The position numbers were made by a program, and so were the translations under genes. A DNA stretch of 45,265 nt from positions 1-45,265 of IMG/VR virus record IMGVR_UViG_3300009175_000029; one strand, written 5' to 3'. Below the pieces are notes generated by a model, which ran no database searches, had not been told where the DNA came from, and saw only the letters and a program-made list of their open reading frames with translations. Shown here one piece after another: positions 1 through 6,492 of this stretch. How positions within the stretch are numbered: position 1 is the first letter of the stretch; each line of letters starts with the position of its first letter. Origin of the DNA: a virus.

Positions 1-92
1 AGGAGGCCGGGGGTGCCAACGCAACCCGCTTCGCAGGTCAATGTTGGGGCGGGTCAGACACCCCTGACGAACGTGCCCGAGAGGAGGCCTGA
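1..92 (+). CDS. small protein, 3' part of the gene starting at 45154
   Basis: Frame 3 is open from the first base to the TGA at 90-92, encoding EAGGANATRF...ERAREEA. It has no start of its own and joins in phase with the ORF that runs off the right end of the window. The stop lies two bases before the ATG of the next gene (94), the close packing seen throughout this operon. A GTG in frame 1 at 13, behind the AGGAGG at 1-6, gives an alternative longer start for the next gene. I prefer the junction-spanning reading because both sides then look like normal operon genes. Confidence 0.6.
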   Translation, partial: EAGGANATRFAGQCWGGSDTPDERAREEA

Positions 93-93
93 G

Positions 94-285
94 ATGAGTG
101 AGGCCGGGAACAACGCGCTTGAACTGACATGCTGGGCGATTGCTCCGCACACTCAGATGCCAGAGAACTTCGACGCGAAGCTGCTGACCGTGCTTCAAGA
201 CCGCCAAGACAAGACGGCCCGCATCGCCGCGCTGGAGGCCGAGGTGGAGCGGCTCAAATACGACGCACAGCGACTCAAAGGGTGA
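94..285 (+). CDS. small coiled-coil protein
   Basis: 63 residues. Start ATG 94 is chosen because GAGAGGAGG (79-87) lies about six bases upstream; an in-frame GTG at 13 would add 27 poorly conserved-looking residues. The C-terminal half (KTARIAALEAEVERLKYDAQ) has regular heptad spacing and should form a coiled coil. A similar RIAALEAE stretch occurs in the gene at 44894, so the two may share origin. Function unknown; it is one of a run of small accessory genes read from about 42.3 kb round to 1.8 kb. Confidence 0.65.
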   Translation: MSEAGNNALELTCWAIAPHTQMPENFDAKLLTVLQDRQDKTARIAALEAEVERLKYDAQRLKG

Positions 286-353
286 TAGTCGCCTACATCA
301 TCGCCCTCATCGTCCTGTGGCCGATACTACTGGCCGGGAGGAGGTTCTGGTGA
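282..353 (+). CDS. 23-residue single-helix membrane peptide
   Basis: GTG 282 overlaps the TGA of the gene before (GTGATAG), and the TGA at 351-353 overlaps the GTG of the gene after. The product is almost wholly one hydrophobic helix (VIVAYIIALIVLWPILLA) ending in GRRFW, consistent with an inner-membrane peptide with positive residues at its C-terminal end. The strong site GGGAGGAGG at its 3' end serves the next gene. Its own ribosome site is weak, so translation would be coupled. The perfect fit between neighbours on both sides is the main evidence that it is real. Confidence 0.5.
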   Translation: MIVAYIIALIVLWPILLAGRRFW

Positions 354-700
354 GGCTGGTCATCAAGACGGTGGCAGAGGCGTCCCGCATGAAGGGACCC
401 GCCTTTCTCTACCGTAAGGTCGGACGCGAACAGGTCACGAGCATCCGGCGCTGGGGAAAGAACTGGCTCGTGACCACCGAGACCGGCGAGTACGTCCTTG
501 CAGGGACGCACAAGCTCGAAGTCGAGACCCGTAGCAAACGCTCACCCAAGGAGACACCATGCCCATCTACACCACCGTCAGCAACGGACAAATCCACGTC
601 CACGGCGTCAGCCGTGAAGAGGCCCCGACCTTCATCGACTACCTCTGCCAGTCCATCTGCGCCCCCGTCGAGTCAGGACCCGCCGACGACGCTCTTCTGA
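350..700 (+). CDS. hypothetical protein with an out-of-phase C-terminal overlap
   Basis: GTG 350 follows GGGAGGAGG (336-344). The first ~70 residues (VRLVIKTVAEASRMKG...EYVLAGTHKLEVETRSKRS) look like a normal small globular domain. From about base 556 onward the frame runs 142 bases inside the next gene and reads as Ser/Thr/Pro-rich low-complexity sequence, typical of a shadow frame. Either the gene has a disordered tail encoded over its neighbour, or a stop was lost by mutation or a sequencing indel near 540-560. Function unknown. Confidence 0.5.
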   Translation: MRLVIKTVAEASRMKGPAFLYRKVGREQVTSIRRWGKNWLVTTETGEYVLAGTHKLEVETRSKRSPKETPCPSTPPSATDKSTSTASAVKRPRPSSTTSASPSAPPSSQDPPTTLF

Positions 701-876
701 GCGACCCGCGCGACCTGCCCAAGGAGACCGCGGCCGAGTTCTGGCACCGCAAGCACATGGAGGCCGCGAAGGAGCTGCGGAGAGTGAAGGCGGAGCGTAC
801 CGTCCTGCGCGCCCTCGTGCGCGCCATTGAGGAGGGACTTGACGATTTCTACGACTCAATGGAGGGCGTTGGGTGA
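559..876 (+). CDS. hypothetical protein, 105 aa
   Basis: ATG 559 sits behind AAGGAG (548-553). The protein begins MPIYTTVSNGQIHVHGVS, continues through an acidic middle, and ends in a long amphipathic helix (KEELRRVKAERTVL-type, residues ~65-100). The TGA at 874-876 overlaps the GTG of the next gene. No family recognised. The N-terminal half overlaps the tail of the preceding gene in another frame; the codon pattern and ribosome site favour this frame. Confidence 0.65.
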   Translation: MPIYTTVSNGQIHVHGVSREEAPTFIDYLCQSICAPVESGPADDALLSDPRDLPKETAAEFWHRKHMEAAKELRRVKAERTVLRALVRAIEEGLDDFYDSMEGVG

Positions 877-1289
877 GCCTCCGGGGTCTGGGTCATCTCT
901 CCGCCCGCCGCTTCGAGGAGGAGCCCCTGCTCGCCGGTACCCGCGTCCCTGATGGGCGCGTAAGGCCCCCCAGCATAGACAAAAAGAGAGAGTGCTCTTG
1001 CGGGGCTGTGCTATCAAGGTATAACCTAGGCAAAGAGTGTGGGGCCTGCATCGTCGCTAAGCGCGATGCCCCTGAGATAGTTCCCACGGGGAGGCTCAGC
1101 TACCTTGTGCGAATACACCTCACGACGCACAGAAGGCTCTTCGACTACCACGGCTATTACGAGGCCCGTGGCTACACCAGAATGGAGGTCAGCCGTGCCT
1201 TGGACAGCGCTCGGCGCTGGTACGGGGCGCGCGGCAAAGAGGTTGTAAACCGGAGGGGGGTCGGGTCACGGCTCAGGGATGTCGCCTGA
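873..1289 (+). CDS. zinc-ribbon protein, possible DNA-binding regulator
   Basis: GTG 873 overlaps the previous stop, with GGAGG at 861-865. The 138-residue product has a Cys cluster at about residues 42-59 (CSCGAVLSRYNLGKECGAC), a C-x-C...C-x2-C arrangement seen in short zinc-binding proteins of actinobacteria and their phages. A basic C-terminal region with predicted helices follows (TRMEVSRALDSARRWYG). The combination would fit a small DNA-binding regulator, but no named family can be assigned by eye. It lies just before the excisionase-like gene. Confidence 0.6.
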   Translation: MSLRGLGHLSARRFEEEPLLAGTRVPDGRVRPPSIDKKRECSCGAVLSRYNLGKECGACIVAKRDAPEIVPTGRLSYLVRIHLTTHRRLFDYHGYYEARGYTRMEVSRALDSARRWYGARGKEVVNRRGVGSRLRDVA

Positions 1290-1373
1290 CGGCGAACAAG
1301 AATCAGTGCGGTGCGTAGCACACTAAGACAAAAGCATCTTGCAGCATACACTGTGAGGAAGGAGTTCAGAACG

Positions 1374-1661
1374 ATGCCAAGGCCGAAAATCACCGTTGAC
1401 GATGTACCCGTGGAAGCCTATGTGAGCGGGACTATGGTTTGCCTAACCTTCGGCTTCTCCGCCAACTACCTGTCCAGACTGAAGCACATGCCGGACTTCC
1501 CCTACCTACCACTGCCGGGAGGGGAAGCCCGCTATCGCATCAGCGATGTAGAAGAATGGCTGCGAATCGAGGGACAGAAGGACGCTGAAAAGAAGCGCCC
1601 GGCGCAGGCAGCTCGTGCCAAGGCGGCTCGCGCCGCCATCGGAAGTAGGGCTACGAGGTAG
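1374..1661 (+). CDS. excisionase-like HTH DNA-binding protein
   Basis: 95 residues from ATG 1374, with AGGAAGGAG at 1356-1364. The core LTFGFSANYLSRL...FPYLPLPGGEARYR followed by ISDVEEWL is the winged helix-turn-helix pattern of AlpA/excisionase-type (MerR-superfamily) proteins: helix, turn, recognition helix, then a wing ending in a 'DVEEWL' helix. The tail is Lys/Ala-rich. In a genome with a tyrosine integrase (35741-36760) it is a candidate recombination directionality factor, though distance from the integrase (about 10 kb on the circle) leaves an ordinary transcription-regulator role possible. Confidence 0.65.
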   Translation: MPRPKITVDDVPVEAYVSGTMVCLTFGFSANYLSRLKHMPDFPYLPLPGGEARYRISDVEEWLRIEGQKDAEKKRPAQAARAKAARAAIGSRATR

Positions 1662-1671
1662 AGGTATTACT

Positions 1672-1842
1672 GTGGATTTTCCGGATTCAGACGAAGAGGG
1701 GTGCATGTGCTGTGGCAGCCATGAGGGGGACATGCACCCCATCTACACCTTCGAGGGGTTCCTGTGTCACACCTGCGAGACAACGAAGTCGGGCAGGGAG
1801 CGTGAGTCCATCATGGCACGCTCGGCTCTGGCGTTGAACTGA
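1672..1842 (+). CDS. small zinc-finger protein, 56 aa
   Basis: GTG 1672 is preferred because GAGGTAGAGG (1654-1663) precedes it; the upstream in-frame residues from 1615 overlap the previous gene's basic tail. Two Cys pairs (CMCCGSHEGD... and FLCHTC) are spaced as in a four-Cys zinc ribbon. It is the last gene of the rightward operon and is followed by a strong terminator. Function unknown. Confidence 0.55.
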   Translation: MDFPDSDEEGCMCCGSHEGDMHPIYTFEGFLCHTCETTKSGRERESIMARSALALN

Positions 1843-1879
1843 GCGCGGATACTGCTCGCCAGCCTCTAGCAGGCGCACC

Positions 1880-1915
1880 AAAGGGGGGAGGGCCGAAGGG
1901 CTCTCCCCCCTTTTT
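1880..1915 (+). terminator. rho-independent terminator after the rightward accessory operon
   Basis: AAAGGGGGGAG (1880-1890) pairs with CTCCCCCCTTT (1903-1913) around a short loop and runs into TTTTT. It lies between the plus-strand operon and the end of the converging minus-strand operon, so it probably serves the plus strand mainly; the minus strand has only a short T run. Confidence 0.8.
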
Positions 1916-1987
1916 CTTTGCCTCAAGGTATCATCACCATAGTAGGCCGGCACGGGGAAAATCCCGTGGGCTCCGATTGGCTCGTCG

Positions 1988-2179
1988 CTAGGAGCTACGC
2001 CTCGCGCTCTCCTTCCGCCACGCATCCGCCGCCCCCGCAAGCACCTTCTCCACCGCTGTTCCCTCCTCCACGCTTAGCCATGTGGCGAGCCACTCGCAGG
2101 AGAAGGCCAGCGCCTCGGCCTGTGCCACGAGCTTGGCTATGCGGTCCTGATAGACCAGCTTGGTGGCGTCAGCCGCCAT
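1988..2179 (-). CDS. hypothetical protein at the end of the replication operon
   Basis: The frame is open up to 2296. I give the start at ATG 2179 (MAADATKLVYQ), which leaves no overlap with the gene before. The alternative ATG at 2296 has a better ribosome site (GGGGAG, seven bases) but would overlap the previous gene by 88 bases. The short form is 63 residues: mostly helical (KLVAQAEALAFSCEWLATWL) with a basic end. It is the last gene of the leftward operon. No family recognised. Confidence 0.5.
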   Translation of the reverse strand: MAADATKLVYQDRIAKLVAQAEALAFSCEWLATWLSVEEGTAVEKVLAGAADAWRKESARRSS

Positions 2180-2208
2180 GAGGACGCGCTCTAGTCCCTC
2201 ATCCCCCG

Positions 2209-2478
2209 CTACTGCCCCAGCTTGAGCCTGCTCTGGAGTCCAGACTCGATTCGATGAAGCGAGGATTCTTCCTGACGTATCAGCTTCAACTGCCATTCCA
2301 GCTCCCCTATCTTGTCATCGTCGTTGGTCTGAACCAGTTGCTCGCGCAAGTTTCTCGCCTTGAGATAGCTCAGGGTCAGTTGCCCGATGACCCAGCCCAA
2401 CGCCTTATCGGTGCCGTCGATGCTCGCTGCCGCGCTCTCCTCGGGCGTGAGGTAGCAGGAGATGTCGTCAGTATTCAC
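2209..2478 (-). CDS. small helical protein, 89 aa
   Basis: GTG 2478 overlaps the end of the HNH gene by 11 bases. The product is acidic at the N-terminus (TDDISCYLTPEESAA) and then largely helical with heptad-like spacing (LREQLVQ, IGELEWQLKLIRQEE), suggesting a coiled coil. No enzyme motif is seen. Operon position links it to DNA metabolism genes but does not define a role. Confidence 0.6.
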   Translation of the reverse strand: MNTDDISCYLTPEESAAASIDGTDKALGWVIGQLTLSYLKARNLREQLVQTNDDDKIGELEWQLKLIRQEESSLHRIESGLQSRLKLGQ

Positions 2479-2728
2479 GTAGAGACCTCACATACTCAAA
2501 GTAGGCTGGTCCTGCCTCTGCAAGCAGACCCATAGTTTGATGGTCACCCCGGTGCCAGAGGTCATGGTCGCAGCGACAGAGTGGCACCATCTCCAGTAGG
2601 GAATCCCCAGCTCCATGCCCTGCCCTCTCAGGCCAGTGGTGAGGGTCACATGGTGAACCCCCGCAGACAAGACACGGTTGCGACTTGACCCAATCCCGGT
2701 TTCGTCGCGCTTGGGCATCTATCGCCAC
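2468..2728 (-). CDS. HNH endonuclease-like protein
   Basis: 86 residues from GTG 2728, which overlaps the stop of the VRR-NUC gene; longer starts would read through that gene. Motifs in order: CLVCG (about 20-24), CDPHHW (the first His pair of the HNH fold, about 27-32), and VPLCRCDHDLWHRG (about 48-61), giving the two Cys pairs and His residues of the beta-beta-alpha metal fold. HNH proteins nick or cut double-stranded DNA. In phages such small HNH proteins serve packaging or recombination, or are selfish; this one sits in the replication operon rather than next to the terminase. Confidence 0.75.
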   Translation of the reverse strand: MAIDAQARRNRDWVKSQPCLVCGGSPCDPHHWPERAGHGAGDSLLEMVPLCRCDHDLWHRGDHQTMGLLAEAGPAYFEYVRSLREY

Positions 2729-3024
2729 CAGCCCATCGCCTTGCCGCACTGGAGGAACTCGTCCTTCGAGTGGATGACCCAATAGAGCGCCCCGTTCCTG
2801 ACGGCGCTCGTACCGAACACCTTCTGGTGGTCGCTCTGCTTGTAGTTGTCAAGCTTGGTCTCCACGAAGAGGGTCTTTCCGTGACCGAACATCGTGATGT
2901 CGGCGTGACCCGGCTCGATGTTGGCGGTCGGCTTGCTGCGTGTCTGGTGTACCTTGTAGCAGTCGAAGCCGAGGTACTTCTCAGCGTACTCCGCCAGCTC
3001 CGAGGTGAACTGGCTCTCAGACAC
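2719..3024 (-). CDS. VRR-NUC domain nuclease (PD-(D/E)XK superfamily)
   Basis: 101 residues, the usual length of a stand-alone phage VRR-NUC protein. The catalytic signature is clear: PGHADITMF (Asp42) followed by LFVETK (Glu55, Lys57), with an N-terminal helix carrying Glu residues. Known members act as structure-specific or Holliday-junction nucleases. It overlaps the preceding gene by eight bases and is followed by an HNH gene, so two small nucleases are co-expressed with DnaB, SSB and the Cas4-like nuclease. Function in recombination or fork processing is inference from the family. Confidence 0.85.
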   Translation of the reverse strand: MSESQFTSELAEYAEKYLGFDCYKVHQTRSKPTANIEPGHADITMFGHGKTLFVETKLDNYKQSDHQKVFGTSAVRNGALYWVIHSKDEFLQCGKAMGWWR

Positions 3025-3193
3025 GCTTCCTCACCTCGTCCTCGTACCACTCCGCGTACAGGTCGGGAGGGAAGAAGCCGCCCTCCGGCCAAGCGGACCG
3101 TAGGGTCTCGTCAGCGCCATACGCACGGCACATGCCCTTCTGGGTCTCCACGATGTAGTGCCTGCGGACCCACTTACCGATGGACTCAGGCAC
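3017..3193 (-). CDS. hypothetical protein, 58 aa
   Basis: The frame is open further upstream, but the residues before GTG 3193 are a shadow of the gene at 3186-3437. GTG 3193 overlaps that gene's stop (GTGCCTGA). Product: VPESIGKWVRRHYIVETQKG..., rich in aromatic residues and ending in an acidic/basic tail (YEDEVRKRV). No family recognised. Confidence 0.55.
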   Translation of the reverse strand: MPESIGKWVRRHYIVETQKGMCRAYGADETLRSAWPEGGFFPPDLYAEWYEDEVRKRV

Positions 3194-3437
3194 GACAGGT
3201 GCAGGGCGGCTCGATGACGATGGGGTCACCCTCTCCATCGATGAAGTCCACCGCGCAGCGGATGCACTTGGCGTTCGCCTTGGCGGTGCCGTAGTCACGC
3301 ACGAGCTTCTCCTCGCGCAGGGCATCGCGCTCTCTCTTGAAGTCGTTGCGCTCCCTCTCCAGATGCTCGATGCGCAGCTTGTATTGCTCCGAGAAGCAGC
3401 CGCAGTCCATGTGGTGGGTGATGTGAGGGTGGCTCAC
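3186..3437 (-). CDS. coiled-coil protein with C-terminal Cys motif
   Basis: 83 residues from GTG 3437 (GTGA overlap with the previous stop; GGAGGG six bases upstream). N-terminal MDCGCF, then a long charged helix (KLRIEHLERERNDFKRERD, about residues 19-45), then CIRC...PPCTC near the end, giving a possible zinc knuckle. Function unknown. Confidence 0.6.
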   Translation of the reverse strand: MSHPHITHHMDCGCFSEQYKLRIEHLERERNDFKRERDALREEKLVRDYGTAKANAKCIRCAVDFIDGEGDPIVIEPPCTCRA

Positions 3438-3583
3438 TTGTCCCTCCAATCACGCACCGGCACTGCGAACATCTTGGGCTGGCAGTTGGGGCAGGTCCGC
3501 ACGGTGCCCGTGGTGGTGGGGTTGTTGATGAGCCTGCAATCACAGATGGGGCAGGTGGCAGCCGATGTCGTGGGCGCTACCAT
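3434..3583 (-). CDS. 49-residue zinc ribbon
   Basis: ATG 3583 shares its A with the TGA of the upstream gene (TGATG), and its own TGA overlaps the GTG of the gene after, so it fills the space exactly. Product: MVAPTTSAATCPICDCRLIN...VRTCPNCQPKMF..., a CPxC...CPxC four-cysteine zinc ribbon separated by about 16 residues. Such microproteins are often DNA- or protein-binding; nothing more specific can be said. Confidence 0.7.
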   Translation of the reverse strand: MVAPTTSAATCPICDCRLINNPTTTGTVRTCPNCQPKMFAVPVRDWRDK

Positions 3584-3807
3584 CAGCTCCACCAGAGGCG
3601 GATGTGCGACTCGTCGCTACCTTCGCAGATGCCGATGGCGAGGTCGTACCCAACGGCTTCCTTGACCAGCTCGTTGATGTCGCAGAGCCCGTAGTCCCTG
3701 TGGAACTCGACCCCCACCTCGAAGCCCATCTCAGCGTCGTAGCTCACGTCAAGATGCGCATGCTTGGCGGCGTCTTCCACGAACCTCTTCATCTGTGTTG
3801 CGGTCAT
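3583..3807 (-). CDS. hypothetical protein, 74 aa
   Basis: ATG 3807 overlaps the TGA of the DnaB gene (TGATG), so translation is coupled to the helicase. Sequence MTATQMKRFVEDAAKHAHLDVSYDA..., helix followed by a mixed alpha/beta part with a single Cys and an acidic patch (CEGSDES). No family recognised. Confidence 0.65.
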   Translation of the reverse strand: MTATQMKRFVEDAAKHAHLDVSYDAEMGFEVGVEFHRDYGLCDINELVKEAVGYDLAIGICEGSDESHIRLWWS

Positions 3808-5081
3808 CAGTCCTCAAATCTCTGGAAGCGGGGGGTCCACGGAAGGGCTACGGTTCCCTGTGAGCCGTGGCGGTTCTTGGCTACGTGTATGTCCACGTAA
3901 GGGGCAGCGGAGCCGCCTCCGGTGGGGTCCTGCGGGTGACTGAGCAGCCATACTTGGTCGGCGTCCTGCTCTAGCGAGCCGGACTCGCGGAGCTGACTGA
4001 GCTTGGGGATGCCGTCGCTGAGGATGGACTCACTCTCGCGGTTGAGCTGGGAGAGTGCGAGCACCGGGCAGTTCAGCTCGCGGGATAGCGCCTTGAGGTC
4101 CCGGCTGATGGAGCTGACCTCCACGAAGCGGCTCTCCTGCTTGCTGCCATGGGTGAGCAGTTGCAGGTAGTCCACGACGATGAGCTTGATGCGCTTGCGG
4201 GCGGCGAACTGCCGGGCTCTCGACTTGAGCGAGAGGAGCGTCAGGGAGGGGTTGTCGATGACCTCCATGTCCAGCTTCTCGATGACCCCGGAGGCCGTTG
4301 CTAGGCTGGCAAGCTGACCCGGCCCGAGATTGCGGCTGCGGAGGCAGGTCAGGGTGACATCGCTGATGGAGCAGAGGATGCGCTCGGTAAGCTCTTGCTT
4401 GCTCATCTCCAGCGAGAAGAAGAGGACCGTACCCTCGGCTGCCACGTTGCGGGCGATATTGAGCGCGAGGCACGTCTTGCCGATGCCGGGGCGCGCTCCA
4501 ATGATGTGCAGGTTGCCGTAGTGCATACCGCTGGTCTGGAGGTCGAGCGCCTTGAAGCCGGTGCTGACGCTGTCCGGGGCCTTGCCCTGCTCGCACTCCC
4601 CGAAGATGTCCTCGGCGACCTTGGCGAGTGGTGAGGTATCCCCGGCGATGTTGGGTCGCAGGCGGTAGACGCGGGCCTCAGCGGCATCGAGGAGTGACTG
4701 TGACTCATCCTCGGACTTGTAGCCCAGCTCGACAATCTCCTGCCCTGCGCGAATCAGCTCACGCTGGGTCGCAGTGCGCTTGACGATGTCGGCGTAGTGC
4801 GTGGCGTTGCTAGAGGCCGGGCAGTGCTCGGCGATGGTGAACACGTAGTCGCGGTCCTCGGGGAACATGGCCCCGATGGTGACCACGTCAGCACTCTCGG
4901 TGTTCGTGGTCCACGCCTTCACGATACTCCTGAAGATGACGCCGTTGAGAGGCTTTGCGAAATCCTTGCCCTCCACCCGGTCGGTCACCACCCCGATAGC
5001 ATTGGGGTTCGTGAGCATCGCTCCGAGGAGGGCCTCCTCCGCCGCCAAGTCTTGCGGCGGAAGAGGCGTCTTGACCGTCAA
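3807..5081 (-). CDS. dnaB: DnaB-like replicative helicase
   Basis: 424 residues, close to bacterial DnaB. N-terminal helical domain (PPQDLAAEEALLGAML..., DFAKPLNGVIFRSIV), then a RecA-like motor: Walker A GARPGIGKT (195-203), FFSLEMSKQEL (DnaB H1a-like), Walker B IVVDYLQLL (301-309), and the sensor region LSQLNRESE. The conserved C-terminal R-finger/beta-hairpin area (HVAKNRHGSQGTVAL) is present. The start is TTG 5081, overlapping the TGA of the nuclease gene; a later ATG would cut into the N-terminal domain. It unwinds the fork in the 5'-3' direction. No loader, primase or polymerase gene is visible, so host enzymes are presumably recruited. Confidence 0.95.
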   Translation of the reverse strand: MTVKTPLPPQDLAAEEALLGAMLTNPNAIGVVTDRVEGKDFAKPLNGVIFRSIVKAWTTNTESADVVTIGAMFPEDRDYVFTIAEHCPASSNATHYADIVKRTATQRELIRAGQEIVELGYKSEDESQSLLDAAEARVYRLRPNIAGDTSPLAKVAEDIFGECEQGKAPDSVSTGFKALDLQTSGMHYGNLHIIGARPGIGKTCLALNIARNVAAEGTVLFFSLEMSKQELTERILCSISDVTLTCLRSRNLGPGQLASLATASGVIEKLDMEVIDNPSLTLLSLKSRARQFAARKRIKLIVVDYLQLLTHGSKQESRFVEVSSISRDLKALSRELNCPVLALSQLNRESESILSDGIPKLSQLRESGSLEQDADQVWLLSHPQDPTGGGSAAPYVDIHVAKNRHGSQGTVALPWTPRFQRFED

Positions 5082-5986
5082 GCTACACGCAGGGGCACGA
5101 GCATGGCGTCAGACCACTCGACCGCCCAAGCGGCGAGCTGCTCGGCGTCGGCAGCGCGCTTCACGTCCCAGATACCGTCACCGCACTCAGCCCACAGGCT
5201 CTTGCCGGTCAGCGGCTCGCAGGTGAGGGCGTAGTCGCAATACTGGCACTGCCAGTCGGGCTCCTGCACGACCTGCTTGCCGCGCGACCTGAGCTTGAGC
5301 GTCTTGGGAGCCTTGGCCCAGAGACCCTCCGGTCCGCCCTCATCCACGTTGATGCGGGCTTCCTCCAGCTCGTCCATGAGCGCGTTGGTGGCGTCGTCCC
5401 AACACTCGATGCGGTACTCCTGCGGCTCGCCTGAGCCGTCGCGGCTGAAGTAGGCGGCGATGGGCAGGTCGGTAAGGCCAAGCTCCTCAGTGAGCATCAT
5501 GTCGTAGACGTTGGCCTGATGGGCGTGCGGCACCTTGGGCAGGTCGTAGTTGGAGGCGTTGCCCCGGTGCGTCTTGTACTCGATGATGCGACGCTTGCCG
5601 CCCATGTCCACAGCCATGTCGATGCGCCCGCCCCAGTTCTCACGACCGTACTCAGAGAAGGGCACCGGAATCTGGTAGCCGATGAGTTGGCCCTTCCACA
5701 TGAAGGCTGCGGTCATCATCGCCTCCATGAACTCCGCGATGTCGAACATGCGCTGGTCGTTGCGCTGCTTCTCGTGGGACTGCGGGTCCCGCTCCGTGGA
5801 GAGCAGGCGGTAGCCGACCTGACGCGGGCACTTGCCGATGTCGCTGGCGAAGAGGCGCATGGGGTCGCGCTCCTTCTCCACCTTGGGGTGAGAGAGGAAC
5901 ACCTCGGTGAAGCAGTTCAGAGCCCTCTGGTCACCCGTCTGGCGGGCCACCATGAACTCATCGTAGATGTCAGCAAGCAGCGTCAT
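5078..5986 (-). CDS. Cas4/RecB-like Fe-S exonuclease
   Basis: 302 residues from ATG 5986 (ATGA overlap; GGGGAAGTGGGGAAG upstream). PD-(D/E)XK core: GGRIDMAV (Asp123), IIEYKTH (Glu136, Lys138) and the RecB-family QxxxY motif (Q157, Y161). Four cysteines are placed as in Cas4/AddB iron-sulfur nucleases: C53 (IGKCPRQ) near the N-terminus and C247, C250, C256 (CQYCDYALTC) near the C-terminus, so a 4Fe-4S cluster is expected. Such phage proteins resect DNA ends for recombination. There is no CRISPR array in the window, so a phage recombination or anti-host role is more likely than spacer acquisition. Confidence 0.85.
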   Translation of the reverse strand: MTLLADIYDEFMVARQTGDQRALNCFTEVFLSHPKVEKERDPMRLFASDIGKCPRQVGYRLLSTERDPQSHEKQRNDQRMFDIAEFMEAMMTAAFMWKGQLIGYQIPVPFSEYGRENWGGRIDMAVDMGGKRRIIEYKTHRGNASNYDLPKVPHAHQANVYDMMLTEELGLTDLPIAAYFSRDGSGEPQEYRIECWDDATNALMDELEEARINVDEGGPEGLWAKAPKTLKLRSRGKQVVQEPDWQCQYCDYALTCEPLTGKSLWAECGDGIWDVKRAADAEQLAAWAVEWSDAMLVPLRVA

Positions 5987-6111
5987 CTTCCCCACTTCCC
6001 CTTCTTCTTCTTCTTCACCGGCTTCGGGAACGCGCAACCCGAGTAGTCCATTGACGGGCCTTCCTTGAACGCCTTGGCGTCCGCAGGCTCGACCTCTTGC
6101 ACCTTCTTCAC
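5983..6111 (-). CDS. 42-residue lysine-tailed protein
   Basis: GTG 6111 overlaps the stop of the gene before, and the TGA at 5983-5985 overlaps the ATG of the nuclease gene. The product VKKVQEVEPADAKAFKEG ends in VKKKKKGKWGR, a strongly basic tail that could bind nucleic acid. Too short for the family to be recognised. Confidence 0.55.
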   Translation of the reverse strand: MKKVQEVEPADAKAFKEGPSMDYSGCAFPKPVKKKKKGKWGR

Positions 6112-6491
6112 GAGCGACCCCGTGGCGTCAGCCAGCGGATGGGCATGAGCACGCCCTTGCTGGTGTTGTTGTCGCCCCCGAGGGTGCATCCTGTGAGCTT
6201 GTAGGCGGCTCGCGCCGCATCGCGGTACTCGCTCGTCGGGGTGATGATGCAGGACCACGGCCCTCCCTTGGTCTGCGTGAAGACCGTGGCCTGCAACATC
6301 GCTTGCGTCGTCTTGAACCCGCTGGGGTTGCCCCTGCTCTCGTACTCAGCGTAGGCGTTCCCTGTATCCCACGCGCGAGCGACTTCGGACTTGACCTCGA
6401 TGGTCACCTTGCCATCGCAGATGTTCTCAACGAACTGCTGCGCGACTTCTCCGCCAGCGAGGTCGAACCGGAAGTCATTGTTCCATTCCAA
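6108..6491 (-). CDS. PD-(D/E)XK-fold nuclease-like protein
   Basis: Starts probably at TTG 6491, right after the TGA of SSB; a GTG at 6554 would overlap SSB by 62 bases. About 127 residues. The segment KVTIEVKSEVARAWDTGN, then AYAEYESRGNPSGFKTTQA, matches the pattern I know from small phage PD-(D/E)XK proteins, in which EVK gives the metal-binding E-x-K and 'EY..RG.PSG..TT.A' follows. Role inferred as junction or strand processing next to SSB. The assignment rests on motif memory, not on a search. Confidence 0.6.
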   Translation of the reverse strand: MEWNNDFRFDLAGGEVAQQFVENICDGKVTIEVKSEVARAWDTGNAYAEYESRGNPSGFKTTQAMLQATVFTQTKGGPWSCIITPTSEYRDAARAAYKLTGCTLGGDNNTSKGVLMPIRWLTPRGRS

Positions 6492-6492
6492 C

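Noticed and set aside
1611-1671. Longer start (1615) for the 1672 zinc-finger gene
   Set aside because: The added residues shadow the basic tail of the HTH gene, and the good ribosome site precedes GTG 1672.
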